Shown here: positions 36,628-45,580 of the stretch, one piece after another
How the letters are laid out: each line of letters begins with the position of its first letter
Numbering within the stretch: position 1 is the first letter of the stretch
Assembly (NCBI RefSeq): GCF_005768555.2
Contig: NZ_VCHX02000109.1
Location: forward strand, 25,432 to 89,431
Length of the DNA stretch: 64,000 bases
Reading direction: 5' to 3'
Source of the DNA: Streptomyces sporangiiformans
GTDB taxonomy: Bacteria > Actinomycetota > Actinomycetes > Streptomycetales > Streptomycetaceae
The notes under the pieces: model-generated
Told to the model about the DNA's origin: nothing
The model's input: the letters and a program-made list of their open reading frames with translations, nothing else
The model's database searches: none
Program-made: the position numbers and the translations under genes

Positions 36628-37581
36628 ATGCCGGACCGCAGCCTCCGACTCCTCCGACTCCTCCCCTCCACCGCCTCCGGCCCCTCGGGGGCCGCGGGAG
36701 GAGTGGGGCGGCGTGCGCTCGACCCCTCCCACGTCCCGACGTTCCTCCCGTCCTTCGCGTCCGGCCACCAGGGCGGCGTACGGGAAGGGCTGGTGCTGCG
36801 TGAGCGGCAGCCTTCCTCGCCGGCCACGCCGCCGCGCGAGGGTGAGGGTTCGACACCCGAGAGCGGCGGCTCCGGGCCGGAGGACGGCGCCTCGTCGCCG
36901 CAGTCCCCCGGCGCCCCCGCGGACGACAACCCCTTCGCCCCGCCTCCGGAGGGCACGCCCGACCGGCCGTGGCAGCCGCGACGGCCCGCGAACGGGCAGG
37001 GGTCGGACGACGGGCAGGGTGACGGCGACCGCTCCCCGTGGGGCAGCCAGTGGAGCGACCGGCAGCCGGGGCCCGCGCAGGGCGGCGGCTTCGGTGACCG
37101 CCCCGGCTCCTCAGGCGGGCCGGGCGGACCCGGCGGGCAGGGCGGTCCGGAAGGACCCGGCGGCGGCTCCGGTGCCGGTCTGCGCTGGGACCCGGCGGAC
37201 CCGGCCCAGCGCCGTGCGCGGTACGCGCTGCTCTCCGGCATGTGGGCGTTCTTCTTCGCACTCTTCAGCTGGCCGTACGTGGCGCTGCTGCTCGGCGCGC
37301 TGGCCCTGTACTGGGGCAGCAGCGCCCTGCGCGCCAAGCCCCGCACACCGGACCCGGACACCCCGGCGCCCACCTCCGGCGCCAGGCCCCAGACGACGGC
37401 GGCGATCAGCGGCCTGGTCACGGCGTCACTCGCCCTCATCATGGTCGCGGCCACGTTCACCGCTCAGCTCGTCTACCGCGACTACTACACGTGCGTGAAC
37501 GACGCCCTCACGAACACGGCGAAGGAATCCTGCGACCACCTCCTGCCGGAGGAGCTGCGGAACCTGCTGGGCACCCGCTGA
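36628..37581 (+). CDS. Pro/Gly-rich protein with two membrane helices
   Basis: A 317-residue product as drawn. The first 190 residues are low complexity (Pro, Gly, Ser, Glu); two membrane regions follow ([32 protein letters not shown] and [23 protein letters not shown]), and a short tail has two cysteines ([16 protein letters not shown]). The start is uncertain: ATG 36628 has no good ribosome binding site, while GTG 36793 is preceded by GGGAAGGG and would give 262 residues. Function unknown; the linkage to purine genes is probably positional. Confidence 0.65.
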   Translation: MPDRSLRLLRLLPSTASGPSGAAGGVGRRALDPSHVPTFLPSFASGHQGGVREGLVLRERQPSSPATPPREGEGSTPESGGSGPEDGASSPQSPGAPADDNPFAPPPEGTPDRPWQPRRPANGQGSDDGQGDGDRSPWGSQWSDRQPGPAQGGGFGDRPGSSGGPGGPGGQGGPEGPGGGSGAGLRWDPADPAQRRARYALLSGMWAFFFALFSWPYVALLLGALALYWGSSALRAKPRTPDPDTPAPTSGARPQTTAAISGLVTASLALIMVAATFTAQLVYRDYYTCVNDALTNTAKESCDHLLPEELRNLLGTR

Positions 37582-37625
37582 CGGCTCCGCCGGTCGTGCC
37601 TCGACCGCGGGCCGGCTGCGGTCGC

Positions 37626-37656
37626 TCGCGCAGTTCCCCGCGCCCCTAAAGGGGCG
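37626..37656. repeat. dispersed intergenic repeat, copy 1
   Basis: The core TCGCGCAGTTCCCCGCGCCC continues to 37656 with a 7-bp hairpin (CGCCCCT with AGGGGCG). The same core occurs inverted at 54990-55017 with one mismatch over 28 bp. I recall this as a frequent intergenic sequence in Streptomyces. It lies downstream of 36628-37581, where it can act as a terminator. Confidence 0.75.
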
Positions 37657-37693
37657 TACCCCCACTCTCCCGCAGTTGGTCACCGGCGGGAGG

Positions 37694-37812
37694 GGTCGTG
37701 TGCCGGTGCGTCATCGCCCGTCGCGTAGGGCTTGTCTCAGGAAACCCGCACGCTGTACCAACACCGGGCCGTACGCCCCCGCGGCGACGGGCGGACGCAC
37801 CGGCACACGACC
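37694..37812. repeat. long inverted repeat between convergent genes
   Basis: Arms 37694-37725 and 37780-37812 are inverted copies: 19 bp match perfectly from the outer ends (GGTCGTGTGCCGGTGCGTC), then after a two-base gap another nine (CGCCCGTCG). The 54-base interior is not repeated. It could be a bidirectional terminator or a small MITE-like element. A 7-bp repeat ACTGACC follows near 37836-37856. Confidence 0.7.
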
Positions 37813-37889
37813 CCGACCCACCCACGACACCGCCCACTGACCACTGACCACTGCCCACACAGCGACTTGAGTCGTCGTCAGGCGGCCCG

Positions 37890-39563
37890 TCAGGCAGATT
37901 TTTCCGGGGGCTCCGTGGGACCGGCGTCCTCGGCGGAGCCGAAGGAGTCAGAGGGCAGGAAGTCGTACGGCTCGAATCCGGACCCGTCGGGCAAGGTGGA
38001 CGGAGGCTCCCGGCGCTGACGCCGACGGGGCAGCCGTACCCACGAGAACCAGGTCCTGGGCGAGGGCAACCGCACCCGGGAGAACCAGGCCTTGGGCGAG
38101 GCCAACCGTAGCCACGAGAAGCAGTCCTCGGGCGAGGGCAACCACGTCCGGCACCGCCCGGCCCAGCGCTTCCATCCTCCTGGCTCACGCACGCGCCAGG
38201 CCCGCAGCCCGACCGCCACCGGCACCCCCACCACGGCGACCCAGCCCGCCGCCGCAGGCCCCGTCTGCCACCAGACGGGGCCGAAGGCCGTCAGCGCGGC
38301 CACCCCGAGGGGCCCACCGGCCAGTGCGGCGAGGGCCGAGAAGCCGAGCCCGCACAGCCCGGCCGCGAGCACCACGGTCCCGGCTGTCCGCAAGAGCGAC
38401 CAGGCCTCGGCGCGTGCGGGTGCCACCGGCACCGCGGCCGCAGCCGCAGCCGTCGTCGCCGTGGCCGCCGTCACGGCAAACCACGCCACCACCACCCCCG
38501 CGGCCAGCGGCACCACCCCCGCCGCCCAGTTCAGCGGCGTGCCCGGGCCCGCCCCCGGTACGGCGGCCAGCAGCGGAAAGGGCGGCAGCATGGGCTCGGG
38601 GGACGACGACAGCGGTCCCGTCGCGTGACCGGTGCCGAGGACGAAGCCCGGTCCGAGCGCGTACGCCGCGCCCCACACGGCCGCGTTCGGCAACAGCGCC
38701 AAAGCCAGGAACAGTACGGCGAACCTCCCCGACCACCCCTCGGTGAGCTGCGGAAACGAGTCACGCACCGCCCCGCCGTGCCACCCCAGCGACACCCCCA
38801 CCAGCACGGCCCCGCCCCCGACGAGCACCGCCGCCCCGGCCCCCGCGGCGCGCGCGACAGCCGCGAGAAATCCGTTGGCGGCAAGACGGCGTACGCCGGC
38901 GGGGAGAGCGTCGAGGGCACGGCGCACAAGCGGCGGCAAGGGCTCACGCGGGCGCCCGTACGCCGTCCACACGCCGGCCCCCGCGGCGACCACGACGAGC
39001 AGCACAGGCCATACGGCGACCGTCCACCACGACGGGCGCAGCTCTCCGCCCGAGGCGTACCCGGCGGCCGCCGCGCAGACCGTCAGGTATCCCGCCACCA
39101 CGCCGCCCCACGTGCCACGGACGGCGGACGCCCCGCTCTCTTCCCGGCCTCCTGCCACCGCGTACCCGCCCGCCACGTCCTCCTCCGTCACATTCACATC
39201 CCCCTCCGCAGCGTCGCGCGCCGCCCGATGGAGCAGCCACGCCGGCAGCGCGAACAGGAGCAGAGGAGTCACGCCGACGGGTGCGGGAACGCCGGAGAGC
39301 GTGTCGGTGCGGATGAGTTCGGCGCCGTGCGCGAGCAGCCACAGCGCCGCGGCGACATGGAGCGCACCGCCAGGGCCACTGTCGGGGTACGGCGAGCTGA
39401 TCCACAGGAGCATGCCGAGCATGGCGAACGAGCCGAGTCCGACCCCCGCCGCGACCACGCCCTCCATGAGGCCGACGGCCAGTCGGGGTGACCGGTCGCG
39501 CAACTGGCTGAGCCGGGGCGGCAACGTCCGTCTGCGGTCGGTCATATGGGTCACGACCGCCAT
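37890..39563 (-). CDS. DUF6350 (PerM-like) multi-pass membrane protein
   Basis: A 557-residue protein with about ten membrane helices and the DUF6350 look I know from actinobacteria, where it sits near purN-purH and is sometimes labelled cell division protein PerM. It has no catalytic motifs. Its C-terminal tail is a threefold 12-residue repeat (consensus [12 protein letters not shown]) encoded by a 36-bp tandem repeat. Start choice is uncertain: ATG 39563 is used, ATG 39545 ([10 protein letters not shown]) is the alternative, and neither has a well-spaced ribosome binding site. Confidence 0.75.
   Translation of the reverse strand: MAVVTHMTDRRRTLPPRLSQLRDRSPRLAVGLMEGVVAAGVGLGSFAMLGMLLWISSPYPDSGPGGALHVAAALWLLAHGAELIRTDTLSGVPAPVGVTPLLLFALPAWLLHRAARDAAEGDVNVTEEDVAGGYAVAGGREESGASAVRGTWGGVVAGYLTVCAAAAGYASGGELRPSWWTVAVWPVLLVVVAAGAGVWTAYGRPREPLPPLVRRALDALPAGVRRLAANGFLAAVARAAGAGAAVLVGGGAVLVGVSLGWHGGAVRDSFPQLTEGWSGRFAVLFLALALLPNAAVWGAAYALGPGFVLGTGHATGPLSSSPEPMLPPFPLLAAVPGAGPGTPLNWAAGVVPLAAGVVVAWFAVTAATATTAAAAAAVPVAPARAEAWSLLRTAGTVVLAAGLCGLGFSALAALAGGPLGVAALTAFGPVWWQTGPAAAGWVAVVGVPVAVGLRAWRVREPGGWKRWAGRCRTWLPSPEDCFSWLRLASPKAWFSRVRLPSPRTWFSWVRLPRRRQRREPPSTLPDGSGFEPYDFLPSDSFGSAEDAGPTEPPEKSA
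38040..38147. repeat. 36-bp tandem repeat inside the DUF6350 gene
   Basis: Three units of 36 bp at 38040, 38076 and 38112, each encoding one 12-residue copy of [12 protein letters not shown]. The units differ at several bases, so the duplication is not fresh. Confidence 0.85.
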
Positions 39564-39659
39564 GCTCCCAATGACACCGGCTTTCCTGGCGCAACAGGCG
39601 AACCTGGGACGTGTCGCTCAATATACGGTCATATGACTTTACGTACGGAGGAGTGCACA

Positions 39660-40952
39660 GTGACGCAGAGTGCTGCCGACTCGCTGCCGCCCCCCAAGGA
39701 CCGTCGTCGCCTGCGCAGGGCAAGCTCCCTGAGCCGGGGTCAGGTCGCCGCCAGGCTGGGCGTGAGCCGCAAGACGGTACGGTCCTGGGAAACCGGCCGA
39801 GCCACACCGCGGGCGCGCGAGAGAGTGGCGTACACCAAGCTGCTGCGGGGGGACACAACCGCGTCCGCATCCCCGTCCTCGGCCACATCCCCGGCCGGGA
39901 CCGGAGCCAAGGCAGAGAGCGGGCCGGCCACGGACACCCTCGAACGCCCCAACCCCCCGAACCCCAAAGCCAGGTCGAAGGCCAAGGCCAAGGCCAAGCC
40001 CGACCGCGACTGCAACACCGTCCCCAAGCCCCAAGCCAGGTCCAAGGCCAAGTCCAAGCCCAGCCGCAACCACATCCCAAGCCCCAACCCGAACCCCGCC
40101 CCCCGATCCGTACTCCGATCCGAACCCCGATCCGAACCCCAGCCCGAACCCACCCTGACGCCCACTCAAGCCTTCGACACGCTCTACACGTTCTGCGCCC
40201 CCACCCTCGTACGGCAGGCGTATCTCCTCACCGGTCGCCGCGATCTGGCGTGTGAGTCCGTGGAGCGGGCGTTCCAACTGGCCTGGCAGCGCTGGCCCGA
40301 GGTGGCGGCAGACCCGGACCCGGCGGGATGGGCGCGGGCGGCGGCGTACGAGTACGCGACGGCACCCCAGCACCGGCTACGACTCCGGTACCGGACCCCG
40401 CAGCCGCCGCCCGCCACCGCGGCCGACCGCCACCTGCTCTCCGTACTGCTGCGCCTGCCGCCCTCGTACCGGCGCACGCTGCTCCTCCACGACGGCCTCG
40501 GCATCGGCCTGCCGGAGACCGCGGCCGAGACGGAGGCGACCACGCGCGCGGCGGCGAACCGGCTTCTGCACGCGCGCGAGGCCCTCACCGGCCACTTCCC
40601 GGAGCTGGCGGATCCGCACGCGCTGCGGCAACGGCTCAACCAACTCGCGGGCGGGGAGCGGCTGCGGGTCACCACGAAACCCGGCGTCGTACGCGCGGAA
40701 AGCGAACACCGCGCCGGCCTCTGGACCCGCGCGGCCATCGCCCTCACGACCGTACTCATCGGCTCTACGGGGCTCACGCTCCTCACGGCACAGGACCACT
40801 ACGAGCCTCCGATGTCCCCGGTCCAGTCCGTGCTCGGCGTACCCCCACCCGCGGCTCCGGGCCCGCTCTCACCACACCAGGTGGAGCTGCGCAAAAAGCT
40901 CAAGGCGCAAAGCATGGGCGGCCCCGCGAGACTGACCCCGGAAGCTCGCTGA
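39660..40952 (+). CDS. HTH protein fused to degenerate ECF sigma-like domain and membrane helix
   Basis: A 430-residue protein. Residues 15-60 are an Xre-like HTH (SLSRGQVAARLGVSRKTVRSWETGRATPRARE). A basic low-complexity stretch of Lys-Ala and Pro-Asn repeats follows (about 95-165). Residues 170-330 look like sigma regions 2 and 4 (LVRQAYLLTGRRDLACESVERAFQLAWQRW; LLRLPPSYRRTLLLHDGLGIGLPETAAETEATT). A membrane helix lies at about 360-380 (IALTTVLIGSTGLTLLTA). GTG 39660 is chosen for its GGAGGAG site; ATG 39633 is possible. It could be a membrane-held sigma-like regulator. Function unknown. Confidence 0.72.
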   Translation: MTQSAADSLPPPKDRRRLRRASSLSRGQVAARLGVSRKTVRSWETGRATPRARERVAYTKLLRGDTTASASPSSATSPAGTGAKAESGPATDTLERPNPPNPKARSKAKAKAKPDRDCNTVPKPQARSKAKSKPSRNHIPSPNPNPAPRSVLRSEPRSEPQPEPTLTPTQAFDTLYTFCAPTLVRQAYLLTGRRDLACESVERAFQLAWQRWPEVAADPDPAGWARAAAYEYATAPQHRLRLRYRTPQPPPATAADRHLLSVLLRLPPSYRRTLLLHDGLGIGLPETAAETEATTRAAANRLLHAREALTGHFPELADPHALRQRLNQLAGGERLRVTTKPGVVRAESEHRAGLWTRAAIALTTVLIGSTGLTLLTAQDHYEPPMSPVQSVLGVPPPAAPGPLSPHQVELRKKLKAQSMGGPARLTPEAR

Positions 40953-41002
40953 AAGTCAGGTGGGCCCGCCCCTTGCCGGGGCGGGCCCACCTGACTTTCA
41001 GC
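40948..41002. terminator. very strong bidirectional terminator
   Basis: A perfect 25-bp stem (40948-40972 with 40978-41002) with loop TTGCC. The left arm includes the stop codon of the HTH/sigma-like gene (40950-40952); the right arm ends 11 bases before the sucD stop. Confidence 0.92.
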
Positions 41003-41012
41003 TGAAGGAACG

Positions 41013-41897
41013 TCAGCCGGCGAGCAGCGCCCGCGCCAGCTTCGCCGTCTCGGTCGGCGTCTTGCCGACCTTGACGCCGGCGGCCTCGAGGGCCTCCTTC
41101 TTCGCCGCGGCCGTGCCGGAGGAACCGGAGACGATGGCGCCGGCGTGGCCCATCGTCTTGCCCTCGGGCGCGGTGAAGCCGGCGACGTAGCCGACGACCG
41201 GCTTCGTCACGTTGGCCTTGATGAAGTCGGCCGCACGCTCCTCGGCGTCGCCGCCGATCTCACCGATCATGACGATCAGGTCGGTGTCGGGGTCGGCCTC
41301 GAACGCGGCGAGCGCGTCGATGTGCGTCGTACCGATGACGGGGTCGCCACCGATGCCGACGGCCGAGGAGAAGCCGATGTCACGGAGCTCGTACATCATC
41401 TGGTAGGTCAGCGTGCCGGACTTCGAGACCAGGCCGATGCGGCCCGGCTTCGTGATGTCGCCCGGGATGATGCCGGCGTTCGACTGGCCGGGGGTGATCA
41501 GACCCGGGCAGTTCGGGCCGATGATCCGCGTCTTGTTGCCCTTCGACTTCGCGTAAGCCCAGAAGGCGGCGGAGTCGTGGACGGCGATGCCCTCGGTGAT
41601 GACGACCGCGAGCGGGATCTCGGCGTCGATGGCCTCGACGACGGCGGCCTTGGCGAAGGCCGGCGGCACGAAGAGGACGGAGACGTTGGCGCCCGTCTTC
41701 TCCATGGCCTCGGCGACCGAGCCGAAGACAGGGATCTCGGTGCCGTCGATCTCGACGGAGGTGCCCGCCTTGCGCGGGTTCACACCACCGACGATGTTCG
41801 TGCCGTCGGCCAGCATGAGCTTGGTGTGCTTCATGCCTGTGGCGCCGGTCATGCCCTGGACAATGACCTTGCTGTCCTTGTTGAGGAAGATAGCCAT
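41013..41897 (-). CDS. sucD: succinyl-CoA synthetase subunit alpha
   Basis: A 294-residue ADP-forming succinate-CoA ligase alpha subunit. The CoA-binding loop [28 protein letters not shown] and the active-site histidine in [10 protein letters not shown] (the residue that is phosphorylated) are present. Works with SucC in the TCA cycle, making ATP or GTP from succinyl-CoA. It lies 22 bases after sucC and ends at a strong terminator, so the pair is one operon. Confidence 0.97.
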   Translation of the reverse strand: MAIFLNKDSKVIVQGMTGATGMKHTKLMLADGTNIVGGVNPRKAGTSVEIDGTEIPVFGSVAEAMEKTGANVSVLFVPPAFAKAAVVEAIDAEIPLAVVITEGIAVHDSAAFWAYAKSKGNKTRIIGPNCPGLITPGQSNAGIIPGDITKPGRIGLVSKSGTLTYQMMYELRDIGFSSAVGIGGDPVIGTTHIDALAAFEADPDTDLIVMIGEIGGDAEERAADFIKANVTKPVVGYVAGFTAPEGKTMGHAGAIVSGSSGTAAAKKEALEAAGVKVGKTPTETAKLARALLAG

Positions 41898-41919
41898 GGC
41901 TGTGGTTTTCCCTCGTCCC

Positions 41920-43098
41920 TTACTTGGCCGCGGCCAGCTCGGCGGCCTTGTCGGCCGCGCCGTCCATGGTGTCCACGCGCTGCACGAGCGGGTGGTTGGC
42001 GTCCGACAGGATCTTGCGACCCAGGTCAGCGTTGTTGCCGTCGAGGCGGACGACCAGGGGCTTGGTGACTTCCTCGCCCTTGTCGGCGAGCAGCTGCAGC
42101 GCCTGGACGATGCCGTTGGCGACCTCGTCACAGGCGGTGATGCCGCCGAAGACGTTGACGAAGACCGACTTGACGGCCGGGTCACCCAGGATGATCTCCA
42201 GGCCGTCCGCCATGACCTGCGCCGAGGCGCCGCCACCGATGTCGAGGAAGTTGGCGGGCTTGACGCCGCCGTGGGCCTCACCGGCGTACGCGACGACGTC
42301 GAGGGTGCTCATGACGAGACCCGCGCCGTTGCCGATGATGCCGACCTCGCCGTCGAGCTTGACGTAGTTGAGGTTCTTGGCCTTGGCCGCGGCCTCCAGG
42401 GGGTCGGCCGCGTCCTTGTCCTCGAGGGCCTCGTGCTCCGGCTGGCGGAAGTCGGCGTTGGCGTCCAGGGACACCTTGCCGTCGAGGGCGAGGATGTCGC
42501 CGGAGGCGACCTTGGCCAGCGGGTTGACCTCGACGAGGAGCGCGTCCTCGGCGACGAAGGTCTTCCACAGGGTCACCAGGACCTCGGCGACCTTCTCGGC
42601 GACCTCGGCCGGGAACTTCGCCTGGGCGACGATCTCGCGGGCCTTCTCGATCGACACACCCTCGTTGGAGTCGACCGGGACCTTCGCGAGGGCCTCGGGG
42701 GTCTTCTCGGCGACCTCCTCGATGTCCATGCCGCCCTGTACGGACGCCATGGCGAGGAAGGTGCGGTTCGTACGGTCGAGGAGGTACGAGACGTAGTACT
42801 CCTCGAGGATCTCCGGAGCCGTCTCGGCGATCATCACCTTGTGGACCGTGTGGCCCTTGATGTCCATGCCGAGGATGTCCGTCGCTCGGGCGACGGCCTC
42901 GTCCGGGCTGGAGGCCAGCTTCACGCCGCCGGCCTTGCCGCGGCCACCCACCTTGACCTGGGCCTTGACGACGGACTTGCCGCCAAGACGCTCGGTCGCC
43001 GCGCGCGCCCCCTCAGGCGTGTCGATGACTTCACCGGCCAGCACCGGTACACCGTGCTTGGCGAAGAGGTCCCTCGCCTGGTACTCGAACAGGTCCAC
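41920..43098 (-). CDS. sucC: succinyl-CoA synthetase subunit beta
   Basis: A 392-residue ATP-grasp subunit of succinyl-CoA synthetase. It begins [18 protein letters not shown], has [19 protein letters not shown] for nucleotide binding, LLVEVNPLA for metal, and [15 protein letters not shown] and [13 protein letters not shown] in the ligase domain. The start is GTG 43098, with GGGAC upstream. First gene of sucC-sucD. Confidence 0.96.
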   Translation of the reverse strand: MDLFEYQARDLFAKHGVPVLAGEVIDTPEGARAATERLGGKSVVKAQVKVGGRGKAGGVKLASSPDEAVARATDILGMDIKGHTVHKVMIAETAPEILEEYYVSYLLDRTNRTFLAMASVQGGMDIEEVAEKTPEALAKVPVDSNEGVSIEKAREIVAQAKFPAEVAEKVAEVLVTLWKTFVAEDALLVEVNPLAKVASGDILALDGKVSLDANADFRQPEHEALEDKDAADPLEAAAKAKNLNYVKLDGEVGIIGNGAGLVMSTLDVVAYAGEAHGGVKPANFLDIGGGASAQVMADGLEIILGDPAVKSVFVNVFGGITACDEVANGIVQALQLLADKGEEVTKPLVVRLDGNNADLGRKILSDANHPLVQRVDTMDGAADKAAELAAAK

Positions 43099-43606
43099 GC
43101 GCGTCCGTCCCTATCAGGTATCTCGCGGTTCGTTGTCTGCGTGGGCGTGCCGCGAGGGCAACGTGACTGCGCGGTCACAAGGAGGGCGTGGGCACGGTGG
43201 CCGACACGCGGCATGTCCGTCTCGCAGGTTATCTCCGCTCGCGGCAGGGTCGTAAATCGCAGATCACACCTGAGCGGTGATTACGGTCACAGATTTCGTC
43301 GGGGCAGGGCCTCACCAGGCTGGGGTTTGCCTGGTGAGGCCCCTTGAACAACCCTCGAGGAGCGCGCGAAAAGCCCCTCGGGGGTGCAGGGCGGACGGTC
43401 CCCACCCCAATGAGGACCCTCCGGCCCTATCCGCAGGTTTCGGCCGGACGGACCGACGGCTTTCGGCTGTCCGGATCCTGGGCCCTGCGGGGTCGGTCGG
43501 TCGCCGTACGGGCCGACGGGCGAGCGCGCACGGCGGTCAGTCGGTCGGCACCGGATGGCGGCGGACGCAGACGGCGGCAGACGCCGTCAGATGCCGCCAG
43601 GTGCCG
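43099..43606. other. sucC upstream region and tail of the hendecad gene
   Basis: A 508-bp gap. Besides the hairpin at 43307-43342, it contains GCCGTCAGATGCCG twice near 43585-43620, just past and into the end of the hendecad protein gene. No promoter box for sucC could be recognised and no gene is supported. Confidence 0.4.
43307..43342. terminator. hairpin terminator upstream of sucC
   Basis: A perfect 14-bp stem (GGGCCTCACCAGGC with GCCTGGTGAGGCCC) and eight-base loop, 265 bases past the stop of the minus-strand secreted protein gene and 209 bases before sucC. It should insulate sucC from readthrough. Confidence 0.75.
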
Positions 43607-45343
43607 TCAGATGCCGTACGTGGAACCCGGCAGGTAGCTCGGGGTGACGGACTCGGCGACGCCCTGGACACCGCCCGCCGCGTTGCCGGCCAGCGGGCCG
43701 CCGGCCGTCTCGACGGTCCCGGTCAGGTCCTGCGCGAAGGGCGCGACCTGCCCGGCGACTCCGCCCGCGAACGGCGTGACCTGGTCGGAGACCCCGCCCG
43801 CGAACGGGGAGACCTCGCCGGCCACGCCGTACGCGAAGGGCCGCACGTCGCCCGCGACGCCGTACGCCGACGTCGTGGCACTGCCACCGACGCCCTGTAC
43901 GACGGGCTGGGCATAGCCGACGACGGCCTCCACGACCGGCTGCACCTGGCCGACGGCGTCCGCCGCCACCGGCTGCACCTGACCCACGACACCCTCGGCG
44001 AACGGCGGCACCTGCCCGACGACCCCCTGCGCGAAGCGGTCCACCTGCGCGGCCACTCCGTGAGCGAGCGGCGGGACGTCGGCGGCCACCGCGCCCGCGA
44101 AGGGCCGCACGTCGCCGACGACGCCGTGCGCGAGCGCGCCCGCGTCACCCACGGCCTGCCCGGCGACCGGCACCACGCCGTCCACAGCGGTGCCGGCGAC
44201 GGGCGGCAGCACGGACGCGGCGGTCTCGTCGGTGAGCTGCCCCACGACTCCGGTCGCGTAGGGAGCCACGTCGCCGACGACGCCGTGCGCGTACGGGGCG
44301 GTCTCGGAGACGACACCGTCGGCGTACGCCTGTACGTCGCCCGCGACTCCGTAGCCCAGCGCGGTCGCGGTGCCCACGGCGTGATCCGCGACGGGCACGG
44401 CACCGTGGACGGACTGATCGGCGACGGGCACGACTCCGTGGACGGCGTCGCCGGCGACGGGCGGCAGCACAGAGACGGCGGTCTCGTCGACGACCGGAGC
44501 GGCGGTCCCCTGGATGCCCTGGACGGTGGAGGGGATGCCGGCGGCGGTGGCCTGAGCCCGGGCGGTGGCGGCGCTGACAGTCGTCCGGGCCTGACCGTGA
44601 GCGGCGGCGACAGTCGTCCGGGCCTGGGCGGGGGCGGCGTTCGCGGTCTGGCGGGCGGTGGCGACCGTCTGCTGGACCTTGGCCTGGGCACCGGACGGTA
44701 CGCCCGCCGCGGCGCGCTGGGTGGCCGTGAGCTTCGTCTCCGCTGCGGCGAGCGCCTGCTCCAGCTCCGGAGCGAACGCCGACAGCGGACCGAAGAGGTA
44801 GTCGACCTCGTCCTGAGGACGGCCGGCGTCGGACACCGTGCCCGCCGCCCAGGCCCCGGCCTGGGCCTGGGCCTGAGCCTGGGCCTTGCCCTTGGACTCG
44901 GCATCGGCATCGGCATCGGCATCGACCTTGGATTTGGCCTCCTGGGCGGCCGAGGCGACCGAGGACGGGGCGGTCTGCGCGGCGGTCCGCGCCCGCGCGA
45001 CCTGGTGGGTGGGCACCTCACCCTCGACGTACTGGCGGGCCTGATCGGCCGCCTGCGTCCTCGCGTCGACGGTCGACTTGGCCTTGGCGGTCGCACCGGT
45101 GGCGGTGTTGCGCGCCTTGGCGGTCGTGTCACCCGTGACGTCGGCGACCGTGTCCGTGACGGTGGAGACGTCCTCCTGGGCGTCACCGACCGTGCCGGCC
45201 ACGTCGTCCACGGACAGGGCGGCGTCGGGTACGGAGGCGTTCGACTTGGGCAGTTCGTCAGCGCCGGCGACGGCGGAGCCGAGCGCCCACGCACCGGTGA
45301 CACCGGCGGCTATGACAATGGAACGGCGAATGTTCTTGTGCAT
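43607..45343 (-). CDS. secreted protein of 11-residue (hendecad) repeats
   Basis: A 578-residue exported protein. The signal peptide (IRRSIVIAAGVTGAWALGSAVAGA, cleavage near ADE) is followed by an Ala/Thr/Lys-rich helical region (50-260). From about 300 to 560 there are 11-residue repeats, for example DVPPLAHGVAA, QVDRFAQGVVG, QVPPFAEGVVG, QVQPVAADAVG. Hendecad repeats form long amphipathic or coiled helices, as in LEA-like proteins. No anchor motif is present at the C-terminus. A role on the cell surface or spore wall is possible but unproven. The gene has its own upstream region of 237 bp. Confidence 0.75.
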   Translation of the reverse strand: MHKNIRRSIVIAAGVTGAWALGSAVAGADELPKSNASVPDAALSVDDVAGTVGDAQEDVSTVTDTVADVTGDTTAKARNTATGATAKAKSTVDARTQAADQARQYVEGEVPTHQVARARTAAQTAPSSVASAAQEAKSKVDADADADAESKGKAQAQAQAQAGAWAAGTVSDAGRPQDEVDYLFGPLSAFAPELEQALAAAETKLTATQRAAAGVPSGAQAKVQQTVATARQTANAAPAQARTTVAAAHGQARTTVSAATARAQATAAGIPSTVQGIQGTAAPVVDETAVSVLPPVAGDAVHGVVPVADQSVHGAVPVADHAVGTATALGYGVAGDVQAYADGVVSETAPYAHGVVGDVAPYATGVVGQLTDETAASVLPPVAGTAVDGVVPVAGQAVGDAGALAHGVVGDVRPFAGAVAADVPPLAHGVAAQVDRFAQGVVGQVPPFAEGVVGQVQPVAADAVGQVQPVVEAVVGYAQPVVQGVGGSATTSAYGVAGDVRPFAYGVAGEVSPFAGGVSDQVTPFAGGVAGQVAPFAQDLTGTVETAGGPLAGNAAGGVQGVAESVTPSYLPGSTYGI

Positions 45344-45580
45344 ACGTGCGTCAGATCCTTCGGGATACCGAGGCTTCGGGAGTTCGGGACTTCGGGAGTG
45401 GAGGGCTTCCGGTGTCGGATGCGGTGCCGATTCGTGCCGGTCCAGGGAGTGGGGACCGGTGTGACGGCAACGGCTCCGGGCCAGATCCCGTTGGCTTGCG
45501 TCCGGAGTTCGGAGGGAGGTCCGGACGACGGGCAGACCTGTGCCGCCCCCGCGCGGCAGGTCAGCGGGGGAAGGGCTGCC

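Noticed and set aside
37836..37856. Short ACTGACC tandem repeat as a PafBC box
   Set aside because: It resembles part of CACTGACAA but lacks the CAA end and a properly spaced -10, and no gene starts nearby.
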